Assembly (NCBI GenBank): GCA_011523545.1
Contig: WTGN01000048.1
Location: 1-50,304, forward strand
Length of the DNA: 50,304 bases
Reading direction: 5' to 3'
From: Chloroflexota bacterium
GTDB taxonomy: Bacteria > Chloroflexota > Anaerolineae > Aggregatilineales > Phototrophicaceae
Below are positions 15,561 to 25,210 of the stretch, piece after piece (position 1 is the first letter of the stretch; the number at the start of each line of letters is the position of its first letter). The notes beneath the pieces were generated by a model that searched no databases, had not been told where the DNA came from, and was given only the letters and a program-made list of their open reading frames with translations. The translations under genes were made by a program, and so were the position numbers.

Positions 15561-17156
15561 ATGCATGTACGGATTCTGATGTTCATCCTGGCGCTGTCCT
15601 GGCTGGTCGCCTGCCGTTCGGCGCCTGAGGAAGTGGCGCTTGATGTAACGATCATTGTTGATGGGCAAGAAGAGTCCTACAGCGTTTCGCGCGGCCTGTC
15701 GGTTGATCAGGTGCTGGCCAATGCGCAGATCGAGTTGGGACCGCGCGATCGCGTCAGCCACCCATTGGTCTCGCCGGTTCTTGATGGCATGCGCATTACG
15801 GTTCGGCGCGTCTCGGAAACGCATGTATGCGAACAAGAAGCGATCGAATTTCGGCGCCGGCGCCTGCCAAAAGAAGGCCTTCCCGCCGGTGAGCTGCAAC
15901 GGGGACAGACGGGCAAGCCGGGCCTGCGTGAGATCTGTTATCGCGTACTGCTGGAAGATGAGGTCGAGGTGGATCGCGAACAACTCGGCATTCCAACCAC
16001 GCTGCAGGAACCGGTGGATGAGATCATATTTGAGGGCGCCGCCGAACGCGCCCAGCCGATTGAAATCGTCGGCCGCCTCAGTTACATCAACCATCAAAAT
16101 GCCTGGACGATCAGCTCAAATGCGGCCAACAAACGCGCTCTGACCAGCGCGCACAAGCTGGACTCGCTCGTGTTTCAGCAGCGGCGTGATGGCGCTTATC
16201 TGATCTTCACCAGCGAGACTGACGAAACCGACGAATTCTTCAACGAAATGTGGCTGATTTCGACTGATGACGATGCCGAAGCGGTTCGCATGACGCCAAC
16301 CGATGTGCTGGCCGCCGATTGGCGCCCAAGAACCGGCAACAAAATCGCCTATTCCACCGGGGAACGCGGCTCAGGGGCAGCCGGGCCGCGGGCGCTCAAC
16401 AATCTATGGCTCATGAGCATTGACCTGGAAAGCGCGCGAACACTGAACATTGAGGAAATATTGCCTGAATCAGACGGCGGTCTCTACGGTTGGCGGGGGC
16501 TGACTTTCACCTGGTCGCCGGCGGGGGACAAGCTGGCCTGGGCCAGAGCTGACGGCTTCGGTCTGGTTGACCTTGAGAACAGACGCTTGACGCCCCTGGC
16601 GCATTATGCGGTGTTTCACAGCGCCGCCGACTGGGTCTGGCTGACTGCCCTGTCCTGGTCCTTCGATGGCCAGCTGCTGGCTGGCATCGCTCATGGCGCG
16701 CCGCTTGGGGACGAACCCGCCGAGACGAGCTCCATATTCGATGTCGTGGTCGCCGGCGCCGATGGCAGCTTCTCAGCGCCGCTGAGCCTGGCGGCTGGCA
16801 TGTGGGCGGCGCCCGCCTTTTCCCCTGATCTATCAGCCCGCGGCGCCGAATTCGGGCATGGATACCTGGCCTGGCTGCAAGCGCGCGAGCCTCAAAACAG
16901 CATGACTGGCGACTATGATCTGATCCTGGCTGACCGCGACGGCAGCAATCAGCGCCGGCTGTTTCCCCCGCCCGGCCAGCCGGGCATCCGCAAGCGCGAC
17001 TTCGGCCAAATAGACCGCCAGTTAGCCTGGAGCCCGGACGGGCGCTTCATCGCCTTGATCTACCAGGGTGATTTGTGGCTGCTAGAAATCGAGACGGCGG
17101 CGGCGCATCAGGTCACCTTTGACGGCGCTACATCAAACCCAATTTGGACGAACTGA
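15561..17156 (+). CDS. Lipoprotein with DUF348-like, G5 and WD40/TolB-type propeller domains
   Basis: A 531-residue protein. The signal peptide ends in the lipobox LVAC with the lipidated cysteine at position 18. Residues about 26-84 resemble the DUF348 repeat of resuscitation factors (VDGQEESYSVSRGLSVDQVL). A G5 domain follows (about 90-160: glutamate-rich, EVEVDREQLGIPTTLQEPVDEII). From about 170 to the end are propeller blades of the TolB/PD40 type (FTWSPAGDKLAWAR, LSWSFDGQLLAGIA, LAWSPDGRFIALIY). G5 and DUF348 domains are known from cell-wall and polysaccharide-binding proteins, so an envelope anchor or sensor role is likely. GAAGG precedes the ATG. Its stop overlaps the next gene's start (TGATG), implying coupled production with the glycosidase/ligase fusion. 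Confidence 0.75.
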   Translation: MHVRILMFILALSWLVACRSAPEEVALDVTIIVDGQEESYSVSRGLSVDQVLANAQIELGPRDRVSHPLVSPVLDGMRITVRRVSETHVCEQEAIEFRRRRLPKEGLPAGELQRGQTGKPGLREICYRVLLEDEVEVDREQLGIPTTLQEPVDEIIFEGAAERAQPIEIVGRLSYINHQNAWTISSNAANKRALTSAHKLDSLVFQQRRDGAYLIFTSETDETDEFFNEMWLISTDDDAEAVRMTPTDVLAADWRPRTGNKIAYSTGERGSGAAGPRALNNLWLMSIDLESARTLNIEEILPESDGGLYGWRGLTFTWSPAGDKLAWARADGFGLVDLENRRLTPLAHYAVFHSAADWVWLTALSWSFDGQLLAGIAHGAPLGDEPAETSSIFDVVVAGADGSFSAPLSLAAGMWAAPAFSPDLSARGAEFGHGYLAWLQAREPQNSMTGDYDLILADRDGSNQRRLFPPPGQPGIRKRDFGQIDRQLAWSPDGRFIALIYQGDLWLLEIETAAAHQVTFDGATSNPIWTN

Positions 17157-20100
17157 TGCGGAAAGTCCTTCTGCTCATTGTTGGATTGATGCTGGTTGCC
17201 GGCAGCCTGGCCGCGACTTTCGGCACGATTCGCCTGCGCGACTTTGAAATGCGCGGTTATGTCGACCCGACAAAAGACCAGAATCTACCCTTTACCGTGC
17301 CGCGAGCGGGGGTGAATGTCGAGTTATCTCAATATGATCCCGCTGAACTGGACGGCGCGCTGGAAAGAATCCAGGCCGCCAACTTTCGCTGGATCCGGCA
17401 ATTCGCCTACTGGGACGAGATCGAAGGACGCCCGGGTGAATTCGATTGGGACAGTTGGGATCGCATAGCGGCGGCATTACGCCAGTTTCCCCAGCTCGAA
17501 ACTGTCGTCGTGTTGATGAATTCGCCCGCATGGGCCAGGGCCAATCAAGCCGGCGCGCGCTCAACAAGAACCGCCCCACCGCTGTCGCTGGCTGATTTCG
17601 CAGCGTTCTGTCGAGAGTTCGCCGAACGCTACGGCGATGTGATCGACTTCTATCAGATTTGGGACGAACCGAACTTGGGCGACGCCTGGGGGGGCGCTGA
17701 CCCGAGACCGTCGGCCTATGTGGCCCTGCTCGCGGCCGCCCGCCAGGCGATCCTGGAAGCCGACCCGGCCGCGACTATTATCGCCGCCGGCCTCGCCCCA
17801 ACCGTTGAGACTGGCGGGCGCAACATCAGCGACATCCGCTATCTCGAGTCCATGTACGCCCATGGCGCCCGTGAATTGATGGATGTCATCGCGGGTAAAC
17901 CATACGGACAATTCGATTCCCCGCTGGACCGCAGGGTGGACGAAGCCCGGCTCAACTTCTCACGCATCGTCGCGCTCCGCGAAGTGATGCAAGCCAATAA
18001 TGACAGCAGAAAGCCGCTCTGGGCGAGCAACTACGGCTGGAATGCGCTGCCCGGCGATTGGCCGGGAGAAGCATCAATTTGGGGGGCGGTCAGCGAGGAA
18101 CAACAAGTCCAATACACGCTGCAGGCACTCGACCGCGCGCATCGCGAATTGCCCTGGCTGGGCCCGATGTTCTTGCAGCATTGGCAGCCGGCCGCCAGCC
18201 CTGATAGCGCGCAGTGGGGTTTTGCGCTGGTCAATCAGGACGGGAGCGACTCGGCGCTGCTACGGGCGCTGCGCGGCTATCACTACCCGGAGGCGGCGCA
18301 GAACGGCCTGTTCCACGCGCGCAATGGGCACGCGCGTTACAGCGGCGTCTGGCGATTCAGCGAGCTAGGCGCCGATATCGGCTGGCTGCCGACCACCGAT
18401 AGCCAACTTGCTTTCGACTTTTATGGCGTTGATGTCGCGATGCTGCTGCGCGAAGACGAGTACTTCGCTTTCCTTTATCCGACTGTGGATGGCGAGCCCG
18501 CCAGCGCCGTGCAGAAGGATTCCTACGGCAAGGCCTACATTTTTCTGCGCAGCAACTCGCGCGCGCCGGAAAAGAACCTCGTGCCGATAGCGACCGGGCT
18601 GAATCTCGGCCGCCATACGCTTCATGCCAGCGCCGACCAGGGCTGGGATCGCTGGGCCATCGCCGGTTACGCTGTGAGCTCGGGTGATCTTGCAGCGCCC
18701 TACCATCTACAGATTGCGCTTGGGATCGCCGCAACAATTCTCTCGGCGCTTGTGTTGGCCTTTTCAATCGCGGCCGCCCCCTGGGGCGATTGGCTGCCCG
18801 ACGTGAAGGCCCTGCTTGATGGCCTGGGCGCGGCGACAAATCTTCTGCTCGCCAGCCTGGCGTCAATCGGCATGATGCTGGCGATGCTCTGGACCTGGAA
18901 TTCGCCCAAGGCGTCGATTTTCGCGCGCGATGAGGTGAATATTGTCCTGGCTCTGCTCACCGGCGGTGCGCTGTACTTCTCCCCGAGCCTGCTGCTTTCG
19001 CTTGTCTTCGCCCTCCTTCTCTTCATACAGATTTACCATCGCCTGGCCAATGGACTGATTCTCGTTTTGCTGTGGGCGCCATTTTTCCTCAAGCCGGTTG
19101 AGCTATATTCCTACGCCATTCCAATGGTGGAAGTGATCTTGCTCATAACGGCGGCGGCTGGCTTGATGAAGATGTTTGTCTGTGTTGGCCGGCGCCTGCA
19201 AATGGCGAACAGCGAGTTTCCCGTCTTTTCGCGCGCGGCGCTTGCCCAAGTAAGGGCGCTGGATATCGCCGTGCTTTGCCTGGCGCTGCTCGGCTTTGTG
19301 TCGCTGCTATGGACCGAACATCTCGACAAAGCGCATACCGAGTTGCGAACGCTGATTGTCGAACCGGTAATCTTCTTCCTTCTGCTTAGATTTGCGCGTC
19401 AAAGCCGGGAGACAATCTTCCAATTGTATGCGGCCGCGGTCGCCGCCGGGGCGCTCGCCTGCCTGATCGGTCTGGCGGAGCTCGCGCTCGCGGGAGGCGC
19501 ACTGCCACTGCGCGGCGTGTATGGCTCGCCCAACAATGTCGGCTTGCTGCTGGGCCGCGCGATCCCCCTGGCGCTGGCCTTCGTTCTGGTCAAGATTGAT
19601 AGCCGATGGCGCTGGCTGGCGATTGGAAGCCTGCTGATTATGCTGCCGACGCTGCTGCTGACGCAAAGCGCGGGCGCGATCGCTCTGGGCGTTCCGGTCG
19701 GCATCGCCGCTGTGACGCTTGGGCGATACCGTCGACGAGCTATTGCCTCAATTGTGGCGGTCGCGTTGATTGGGCTGCTTGGCCTTGCCCTGCTGGCACA
19801 GAATTCGGCGGCGGTCGCCTCGCTGCTGGACTTCTCGAGCGGCACAAATTTTGTGCGCTTGCGCCTCTGGGAAAGCTCGCTGGCCATCCTTCGCGATCGG
19901 CCCCTCACCGGGCTTGGTCTCGACCAGTTTCTATACTATTTCGGCGGCGAATACCTGCGCCCGGACGCGCTCTGGGACCCGGATCTCTCGCACCCGCACA
20001 ACTTCATCCTGGATTTTTGGACGCGGCTCAGCATTTTTGGCCTTGCCGTCTTTCTATTGATACAGCGCCTGTTTTGGCGCCGCGCGCTTGCGATCATGAA

Positions 20101-20275
20101 GCGAACCCGGCAAAGCGATCCAATGGCCTTCGCCATGACACTCGGTCTGGCGGGCAGCATGGCCGGCCTGCTGGCGCATGGCCTGGTTGACAACAGCGTG
20201 TTTGTCATTGATCTGGCCTTCATCTTCATGTTCCAACTGGCGGCGATGATGCGCCTGGACGATCTCAGCAGTTGA
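17156..20275 (+). CDS. Glycosidase-like TIM barrel fused to O-antigen ligase/polymerase membrane domain
   Basis: A 1039-residue protein starting at the ATG of the TGATG overlap (an upstream TTG would add only four residues). Residues 1-22 are a signal anchor. Residues about 50-375 form a clan GH-A type barrel (GH39/GH5-like): FRWIRQFAYWDEIEG and the acid/base-type IWDEPNLG (E171) are present. At the expected nucleophile strand, however, the sequence reads WASNYGWN (S291-N292) where active relatives have T-E, so hydrolysis is doubtful. A jelly-roll-like region follows (about 395-510, VDGEPASA to WDRWAIAGYA). Residues about 515-1039 are about a dozen membrane segments of the O-antigen ligase/Wzy family, with RLRLWESSLAIL, GLGLDQF and HPHNFILDFW. 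The natural reading is a glycan-binding ectodomain tethered to a polysaccharide ligase or polymerase, acting at the outer face of the membrane. Confidence 0.75.
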   Translation: MRKVLLLIVGLMLVAGSLAATFGTIRLRDFEMRGYVDPTKDQNLPFTVPRAGVNVELSQYDPAELDGALERIQAANFRWIRQFAYWDEIEGRPGEFDWDSWDRIAAALRQFPQLETVVVLMNSPAWARANQAGARSTRTAPPLSLADFAAFCREFAERYGDVIDFYQIWDEPNLGDAWGGADPRPSAYVALLAAARQAILEADPAATIIAAGLAPTVETGGRNISDIRYLESMYAHGARELMDVIAGKPYGQFDSPLDRRVDEARLNFSRIVALREVMQANNDSRKPLWASNYGWNALPGDWPGEASIWGAVSEEQQVQYTLQALDRAHRELPWLGPMFLQHWQPAASPDSAQWGFALVNQDGSDSALLRALRGYHYPEAAQNGLFHARNGHARYSGVWRFSELGADIGWLPTTDSQLAFDFYGVDVAMLLREDEYFAFLYPTVDGEPASAVQKDSYGKAYIFLRSNSRAPEKNLVPIATGLNLGRHTLHASADQGWDRWAIAGYAVSSGDLAAPYHLQIALGIAATILSALVLAFSIAAAPWGDWLPDVKALLDGLGAATNLLLASLASIGMMLAMLWTWNSPKASIFARDEVNIVLALLTGGALYFSPSLLLSLVFALLLFIQIYHRLANGLILVLLWAPFFLKPVELYSYAIPMVEVILLITAAAGLMKMFVCVGRRLQMANSEFPVFSRAALAQVRALDIAVLCLALLGFVSLLWTEHLDKAHTELRTLIVEPVIFFLLLRFARQSRETIFQLYAAAVAAGALACLIGLAELALAGGALPLRGVYGSPNNVGLLLGRAIPLALAFVLVKIDSRWRWLAIGSLLIMLPTLLLTQSAGAIALGVPVGIAAVTLGRYRRRAIASIVAVALIGLLGLALLAQNSAAVASLLDFSSGTNFVRLRLWESSLAILRDRPLTGLGLDQFLYYFGGEYLRPDALWDPDLSHPHNFILDFWTRLSIFGLAVFLLIQRLFWRRALAIMKRTRQSDPMAFAMTLGLAGSMAGLLAHGLVDNSVFVIDLAFIFMFQLAAMMRLDDLSS

Positions 20276-20333
20276 TGCGGTCGTTTGAAGCGCGCTGCTA
20301 TCGCCCGCCGACGTATGTCATTTCAAACGGCTG

Positions 20334-20342
20334 TGTTATCAT
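20334..20342 (+). promoter_or_regulatory. Extended -10 promoter element before the UDP-glucuronate decarboxylase gene
   Basis: TGTTATCAT fits the extended -10 pattern TGnTATnAT. It lies 35 bases before the TTG start at 20377. No convincing -35 box is seen. The gene may also be read from upstream. Confidence 0.45.
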
Positions 20343-20376
20343 CTCAGCGTTTCAAGCGAAGTAAGGAGGGCATATA

Positions 20377-21324
20377 TTGCGAGTCTTGATAACGGGCGGC
20401 GCTGGGTTTATCGGCTCTCATTTGTGCGATCGATTCTTGCGCGACGGCCACAGCGTGGTGGCAATGGACAACCTCATCACCGGTTCCACCGACAATATCG
20501 CCCACCTGGCTGGCAACCGCAGTTTCGAATTCATCTATCATGACGTCAGCAATTTCATTCACGTGCCGGGGCCGGTGGATGCGGTGCTTCATTTTGCCTC
20601 GCCCGCCAGCCCGATGGACTATCTCAAATATCCGATTCAAACCTTGAAGGTCGGCGCTCTAGGCACGCACAACGCGCTGGGGCTTGCGCGGGCCAAAGAC
20701 GCGCGTTTCTTCCTCGCTTCCACCTCGGAGGTCTATGGCGACCCGCTGGTGCATCCACAGAGCGAGTCTTATGCTGGCAATGTGGATCCCGTTGGGCCGC
20801 GCGGCGTTTATGATGAAGCCAAGCGTTACGCGGAAGCCCTGGTCATGGCTTATCACCGGCAGCATAAAATGGACACGCGGATCGTGCGCATCTTCAACAC
20901 TTATGGGCCGCGCATGCGTTTGGACGATGGCCGCGTCGTGCCCAACTTCATCGGGCAGGCCGTCCGCGGCGAGGCGCTCACTGTCTACGGCGATGGTTCG
21001 CAGACCCGGAGTTTTCAATACATCGACGATCTGGTCGAGGCTGTGGTCCGCCTGTTAAGAAGTGATTATGTTGAGCCGGTGAACATCGGCACCACGCGCG
21101 AGATCAGCATTCTCGACTTCGCCAAAATCGTCAATCGCGTGGCGGCCAACCGGGCCGGAATCATATTCGCGGACGGTTCGCGCATTGATGGCGACCCGCA
21201 AACGCGCCGGCCGGATACCTCCCGCGCCCATGAGGTGCTGAATTGGCGGCCCAAGGTTGAACTCGAACATGGGCTTGAATGGACTTTTGATTATTTTCGC
21301 TCAGTCCTTTCCGCGGCGGTTTAG
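20377..21324 (+). CDS. UDP-glucuronate decarboxylase-like NAD-dependent epimerase (UDP-xylose synthase)
   Basis: A 315-residue extended short-chain dehydrogenase. [17 protein letters not shown] binds [22 protein letters not shown] and STSEVYGDP are typical of UDP-xylose synthase. The catalytic YxxxK is YDEAK in [34 protein letters not shown] and [10 protein letters not shown] follow. This subgroup decarboxylates UDP-glucuronate to UDP-xylose, supplying pentose for surface glycans. The start is a TTG at 20377, supported by a strong AAGGAGGG seven bases away; no ATG is available nearby. The flanking ligase genes place it in polysaccharide synthesis. Confidence 0.85.
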   Translation: MRVLITGGAGFIGSHLCDRFLRDGHSVVAMDNLITGSTDNIAHLAGNRSFEFIYHDVSNFIHVPGPVDAVLHFASPASPMDYLKYPIQTLKVGALGTHNALGLARAKDARFFLASTSEVYGDPLVHPQSESYAGNVDPVGPRGVYDEAKRYAEALVMAYHRQHKMDTRIVRIFNTYGPRMRLDDGRVVPNFIGQAVRGEALTVYGDGSQTRSFQYIDDLVEAVVRLLRSDYVEPVNIGTTREISILDFAKIVNRVAANRAGIIFADGSRIDGDPQTRRPDTSRAHEVLNWRPKVELEHGLEWTFDYFRSVLSAAV

Positions 21325-22786
21325 CCTGTTCAAGGCACAGGCCGGCGGGCGCGCCTGGCTGCTTTGGGTCTGCGCCGGACTGCTCGCCGCGGCTGCAATC
21401 CATGTCTTGCCATTGCCAGTGGCCATTCCAATAGTCTTGATCGCGCCCTGTCTGATCTTGATTCCGCTGACGCCGCTGACGATGCTGGCGGTCTTGCTGG
21501 TTCTTTCTCCCCTACGCGCCTTGATCGCCACGGAAGCGAGCGCCGTCTTCCCGTATGATATCGGCCAGATATTGCTGGCGCTCTATCTTGGCGCCTGGCT
21601 CGTCTTTCACATCGTCCGCGGCTGGCCGAGGCTGCGGCTCTTCCCGGGACCGGTCTTTCTGTCCGTACTTTCAATCTGTCTTGTCTTTTCGATTGGCGCA
21701 TGGCGTGGCGCCTTCTTCGGCAACTGGCTGACCGAATGGTTGAAGTGGGCAGTCATCGTCATCATGGTTTGGCATCTTTCGCAGACAGCCGCGTCATCCT
21801 GGCCATGGCTGGTTTATGCCGTCTTGCTCGGCGCTGTGGCCAATGCGCTTGTCGGCTTGTACATTTTCTTCGGCGGGAGCGGCGCCGATCATCTGGCGAT
21901 CCTGGGCCGTTTTTTCCGCGCCTTCGGGACATTCGGCCAACCCAACCCTTTCGGCGGATTCATGGGCATCGCGCTGCCGATTGTACTGGCGCTCGGTTTA
22001 TGTCAGGTGGAGCGCGCCCTGGCTGCCATTCGGCGGGGCGCGGGCGTGAATCGGCGGCTTGTCTTTATGCTCGCGGCAACGGCACTATGCTGCGCGCTGA
22101 TACTGGCCGCCCTCTTCGCCTCCTGGAGCCGCGGCGCCTGGTTGGGCTTTTGCGCGTCTCTGGCGGTCATGCTGGTCGCCTGGCCGCGGCGTCTGTTGAA
22201 TGGCGTCGCCATTGCGCTGGTCGCCATTTTCATTGTGGCGGCGGCCTGGTCCGCCGGCCTGCTGCCGAGTTCAATCGTCAATCGCTTGACGACGGCTGCA
22301 ACCGACCTGTTCACGGTGTCGGATGTGCGCGGCATCCATTTTCACCCGGGGAATTACGCGGTCATTGAACGGCTGGCGCATTGGCAGGCCGCCGGCAATA
22401 TGGCCGACCACAATCCGTTTTTCGGCGTCGGCCTGGGCAATTATGCCGAGGCTTACGAGCGCTACCGACTGATAAATTGGGAGGCGCCCCTGGGCCATGC
22501 GCACAATCACTATTTGAATATTTTGGCCGAGACGGGCATTGTGGGCTTGATCGCCTATGTCGGTTTTTGGCTGTGCATATTCCGGCTGACCTGGGCGGCG
22601 CGGCAACACCCGGACCGGCTGGCGCGCTGCGTCGCCATTGGCCTGTTGGGCTGCTGGACGTACATCAGTGTGCACAGCGTTTTTGACAATCTCTATGTGA
22701 ACAACCTGTTTCTGCATATCGGTGTATTATTGAGTGTGTTGGCGATTCTGCATCGCCAAACGACCGGCGCGCTTGAATTGGAATGA
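21269..22786 (+). CDS. O-antigen ligase/polymerase family membrane protein
   Basis: A 505-residue polytopic protein with about 11-12 transmembrane segments (for example [19 protein letters not shown] and [17 protein letters not shown]). A large extracytoplasmic loop holds [19 protein letters not shown]. The Wzy/WaaL C-terminal motif is [14 protein letters not shown] followed by [19 protein letters not shown]. Members transfer or polymerise lipid-linked glycans. The start is uncertain: the ATG at 21269 overlaps the decarboxylase gene by 56 bases, and a TTG at 21257 or later TTG codons are alternatives. It is a second, unfused ligase in the same cluster. Its stop overlaps the gtrA start. Confidence 0.8.
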   Translation: MGLNGLLIIFAQSFPRRFSLFKAQAGGRAWLLWVCAGLLAAAAIHVLPLPVAIPIVLIAPCLILIPLTPLTMLAVLLVLSPLRALIATEASAVFPYDIGQILLALYLGAWLVFHIVRGWPRLRLFPGPVFLSVLSICLVFSIGAWRGAFFGNWLTEWLKWAVIVIMVWHLSQTAASSWPWLVYAVLLGAVANALVGLYIFFGGSGADHLAILGRFFRAFGTFGQPNPFGGFMGIALPIVLALGLCQVERALAAIRRGAGVNRRLVFMLAATALCCALILAALFASWSRGAWLGFCASLAVMLVAWPRRLLNGVAIALVAIFIVAAAWSAGLLPSSIVNRLTTAATDLFTVSDVRGIHFHPGNYAVIERLAHWQAAGNMADHNPFFGVGLGNYAEAYERYRLINWEAPLGHAHNHYLNILAETGIVGLIAYVGFWLCIFRLTWAARQHPDRLARCVAIGLLGCWTYISVHSVFDNLYVNNLFLHIGVLLSVLAILHRQTTGALELE

Positions 22787-23376
22787 ACATGCCGCATAAC
22801 ATCACACCGAAGGCATCCAACTCGACGCGTGGGCCGGGAAGCGTCGCCACGCCCATCGACCCGCTCATACTCGCGCTATCCGTGAAGATTGGCCGCGGTC
22901 AAGCGAAAGAGATTGAGCGCTTCATCAAGTTCGCCTTCGTTGGCGCCCTGGGTTTCATCATCGACGTCGGCACGGTGATCATGCTGCAGAACACGATCCT
23001 GCCGCCGGAGAATGACCAAGCGGTGACGCTCGTCAACAGCATCGCTTTTGTCCTGGCTGTCTGCAGCAATTTCATTTGGAACCGCCTCTGGACCTATCCC
23101 GATTCGCGCCGCTATTCACTGCAACGGCAATTGACGCAGTTCGCGATCGTGAGTGTCATCGGCCTGGCTATTCGCAATGTGTGGATTCACGGCACTTATG
23201 AGCAGTTGGGTCAGCTCTCGACCGCGCTTATCCAGGGCGCCTTTGTTGACTACGCGCCGGAACTCATCGACCAGAACAAACTGGGCACGACCGTTGCCTT
23301 GGTGTTTGGCGTGCTGATCGTCATGATTTGGAATTTTGCCGCCAACCGCTTCTGGACTTATAACGACGTCGATTAA
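22783..23376 (+). CDS. GtrA family membrane protein
   Basis: A 197-residue four-helix membrane protein of the GtrA family, thought to help flip or handle lipid-linked sugars for surface glycosylation. FIKFAFVGALGFIIDVGTVIML opens the domain, and SNFIWNRLWTYPD and the C-terminal NFAANRFWTYND are the two repeated family motifs. The N-terminal 45 residues are polar. An unusual insertion (GTYEQLGQLSTALIQGAF, about 145-165) separates helices 3 and 4. The start overlaps the upstream ligase stop (ATGA), and the next gene begins 2 bases after the stop, so it is part of an operon. Confidence 0.85.
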   Translation: MNMPHNITPKASNSTRGPGSVATPIDPLILALSVKIGRGQAKEIERFIKFAFVGALGFIIDVGTVIMLQNTILPPENDQAVTLVNSIAFVLAVCSNFIWNRLWTYPDSRRYSLQRQLTQFAIVSVIGLAIRNVWIHGTYEQLGQLSTALIQGAFVDYAPELIDQNKLGTTVALVFGVLIVMIWNFAANRFWTYNDVD

Positions 23377-23377
23377 C

Positions 23378-24517
23378 GTGCGCCGGATCGCATTGGACTA
23401 TACGCCGGCGTTCGAACAGACCGGCGGCATCGGACGCTATGTGCGCGAATTGACCGCCGCATTGGCCGGGGTTGATTCTTCCAACAGTTATCGTCTATTC
23501 GTCGCCGGCGCCCGCCGCGCTCATCTACCGCCGACGCCTGGTGACAACTTCACCTGGAGGCCGACCGCCATCACGCCCAAATGGCTGGCGCGCCTCTGGC
23601 GCCGCGCCGGAATTCCGCTCCCGGTCGAGACTTTCACCGGCCCGGTTGATCTATTTCATGCGACAGACTTCGTGCTGCCGCCCACGCGCTCTGCCGTTCG
23701 CACGCTGCTCACCGTCCACGACCTGTCCTTCGTACGCGTGCCAGAGGCGGCAAGCCCGCGATTGAAAGCCTATCTGGATGCTGTGGTTCCGCCTTCGGTG
23801 GCCGCGGCTGATCACATCTTGGCGGATTCAAAGGCAACCAAGGCGGACTTGATAGATCTGTACGGAACGGCGGAGGACAAAATCACGGTTCTGTACAGCG
23901 GGGTGAACCGGCGGATCAAGCGGGTTGAAGCGGGCGCGGATTTGCAGCGGACCTTGGCGAAACATGGATTGGCCGGCGTCAACTATGTTCTCTCTGTGGG
24001 CACATTGCAGCCGAGAAAAAACTACAGCCGGGTGATTGAAGCGCTTTCGGCGCTCCGCGGCATGGGGCATGACCTGCACTACGCCATCGCCGGCGGCAGC
24101 GGCTGGCTAGAAGGCGAAATGCTGCGTACGATAGAGCGGCATGGCATGAAGGAGTTTGTGCATTTGCTTGGCTTCGTCGAGGATCGCGAATTGCCGGCGC
24201 TGTACAGCGGCGCAAGGATGCTGATTATGGCGTCGCTCTATGAAGGGTTTGGGCTGCCCATCCTCGAAGCGATGGCCTGTGGGACGCCGGTGATCAGCGG
24301 CAGTCTTTCATCATTGCCGGAGGTCGCTGGCGACGCTGCTCTGCTGGTTGACCCTTACGATGCCGACGCCATCCGCGACGCGATGCTAAGGTTGAAGTTG
24401 GACTCCGCCCTCAGAGTTAGCCTGATAGAAAGCGGTTATGAGCAAGCCAAGAGGTTCAGTTGGGAGCGGGCGGCAATGCAACTCAAGTCAATCTACGAAG
24501 AGTTGCTGAACGTTTGA
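23378..24517 (+). CDS. GT4 family glycosyltransferase
   Basis: A 379-residue GT-B fold retaining glycosyltransferase. The GTG at 23378 is chosen because it gives [25 protein letters not shown], the usual beginning of this family; an upstream ATG frame at 23336 would overlap gtrA by 41 bases. The acceptor domain contains [10 protein letters not shown] and ADHILADS. The donor domain contains [20 protein letters not shown], and the nucleotide-sugar EX7E motif is in [19 protein letters not shown]. It probably adds a mannose, glucose or similar residue to a surface glycan built by the cluster. It begins two bases after the gtrA stop. Confidence 0.88.
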   Translation: MRRIALDYTPAFEQTGGIGRYVRELTAALAGVDSSNSYRLFVAGARRAHLPPTPGDNFTWRPTAITPKWLARLWRRAGIPLPVETFTGPVDLFHATDFVLPPTRSAVRTLLTVHDLSFVRVPEAASPRLKAYLDAVVPPSVAAADHILADSKATKADLIDLYGTAEDKITVLYSGVNRRIKRVEAGADLQRTLAKHGLAGVNYVLSVGTLQPRKNYSRVIEALSALRGMGHDLHYAIAGGSGWLEGEMLRTIERHGMKEFVHLLGFVEDRELPALYSGARMLIMASLYEGFGLPILEAMACGTPVISGSLSSLPEVAGDAALLVDPYDADAIRDAMLRLKLDSALRVSLIESGYEQAKRFSWERAAMQLKSIYEELLNV

Positions 24518-24577
24518 CGCCGCGCATGAGGCAATTGATTGTTCCGCCCTTGCGATGTCGAGAGATAAACTGAATTG

Positions 24578-25210
24578 ATGAACGACGCGGGTTTCTCGAA
24601 TCAACGCATAGCGCTCTTGTCCGGCCTAGTCTTGGTCGGCCTTCTGGGAATCGCGCTGCCTTGGATTCTCGCGCCGTCGGGGGCTATGACGCTCAACGCC
24701 TATGACCTGGCTGAGTGGACCAGCCTTCACCCGGCGCAGCAGGGGACGTCCCCGCCCTTGATGACGCCGCTCATGCTGCGTCTGCAACCGCTGATTCTGT
24801 CCGTCCTTTTGGGCGCAATCGCACCGGCCGGGCGTATGAAGGCGGCCGCCGCGCTGATGATCCTCGCATTAGCAATCGCACAGTTGCCGCCTTTCGAATT
24901 CTTGTACGATGTCAACAACTTGAATTATCGGCAGCAATTTTTCCTGGCGGGCGTGAGCTTGCTGGCGAGTAGTATACTGCTCTTGTTCAAGGCGCGGCCT
25001 GTCTCGGCTCTGGCTTCCTTTGCGCTGCCCCCCATTGGAATCGCAACGGCCATCTATGGTCAAAGCCTGGCAAGCCAGCTTTATCATCACTTTGAATTGG
25101 ATGCGGCGCCCGGCGCGGGCCTGTGGATTCTGATCTTGAGTTATATCGGCATGATTGCTGTCGAGGTCGCAGCCCTGCAGCGCAAGCGGCGCCTGCGGTC
25201 AAGCAGTTAG
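24578..25210 (+). CDS. Membrane protein of unknown function
   Basis: A 210-residue protein with about five hydrophobic helices (IALLSGLVLVGLLGIALPWIL, ILSVLLGAIAPAG, AAALMILALAIAQLPPF, FFLAGVSLLASSILLLF, LWILILSYIGMIAVEVAAL) and a basic C-terminus. It follows the GT4 gene by 60 bases and probably ends the polysaccharide cluster. The segment between helices 1 and 2 (about 38-65) is predicted outside the membrane. No family is recognised. It converges with the DinB-like gene and overlaps it by 12 bases. Confidence 0.6.
   Translation: MNDAGFSNQRIALLSGLVLVGLLGIALPWILAPSGAMTLNAYDLAEWTSLHPAQQGTSPPLMTPLMLRLQPLILSVLLGAIAPAGRMKAAAALMILALAIAQLPPFEFLYDVNNLNYRQQFFLAGVSLLASSILLLFKARPVSALASFALPPIGIATAIYGQSLASQLYHHFELDAAPGAGLWILILSYIGMIAVEVAALQRKRRLRSSS

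Noticed and set aside
17144..17158. TTG start four codons upstream for the glycosidase-ligase fusion
   Set aside because: The ATG in the TGATG overlap gives a normal signal anchor and a standard coupling arrangement.
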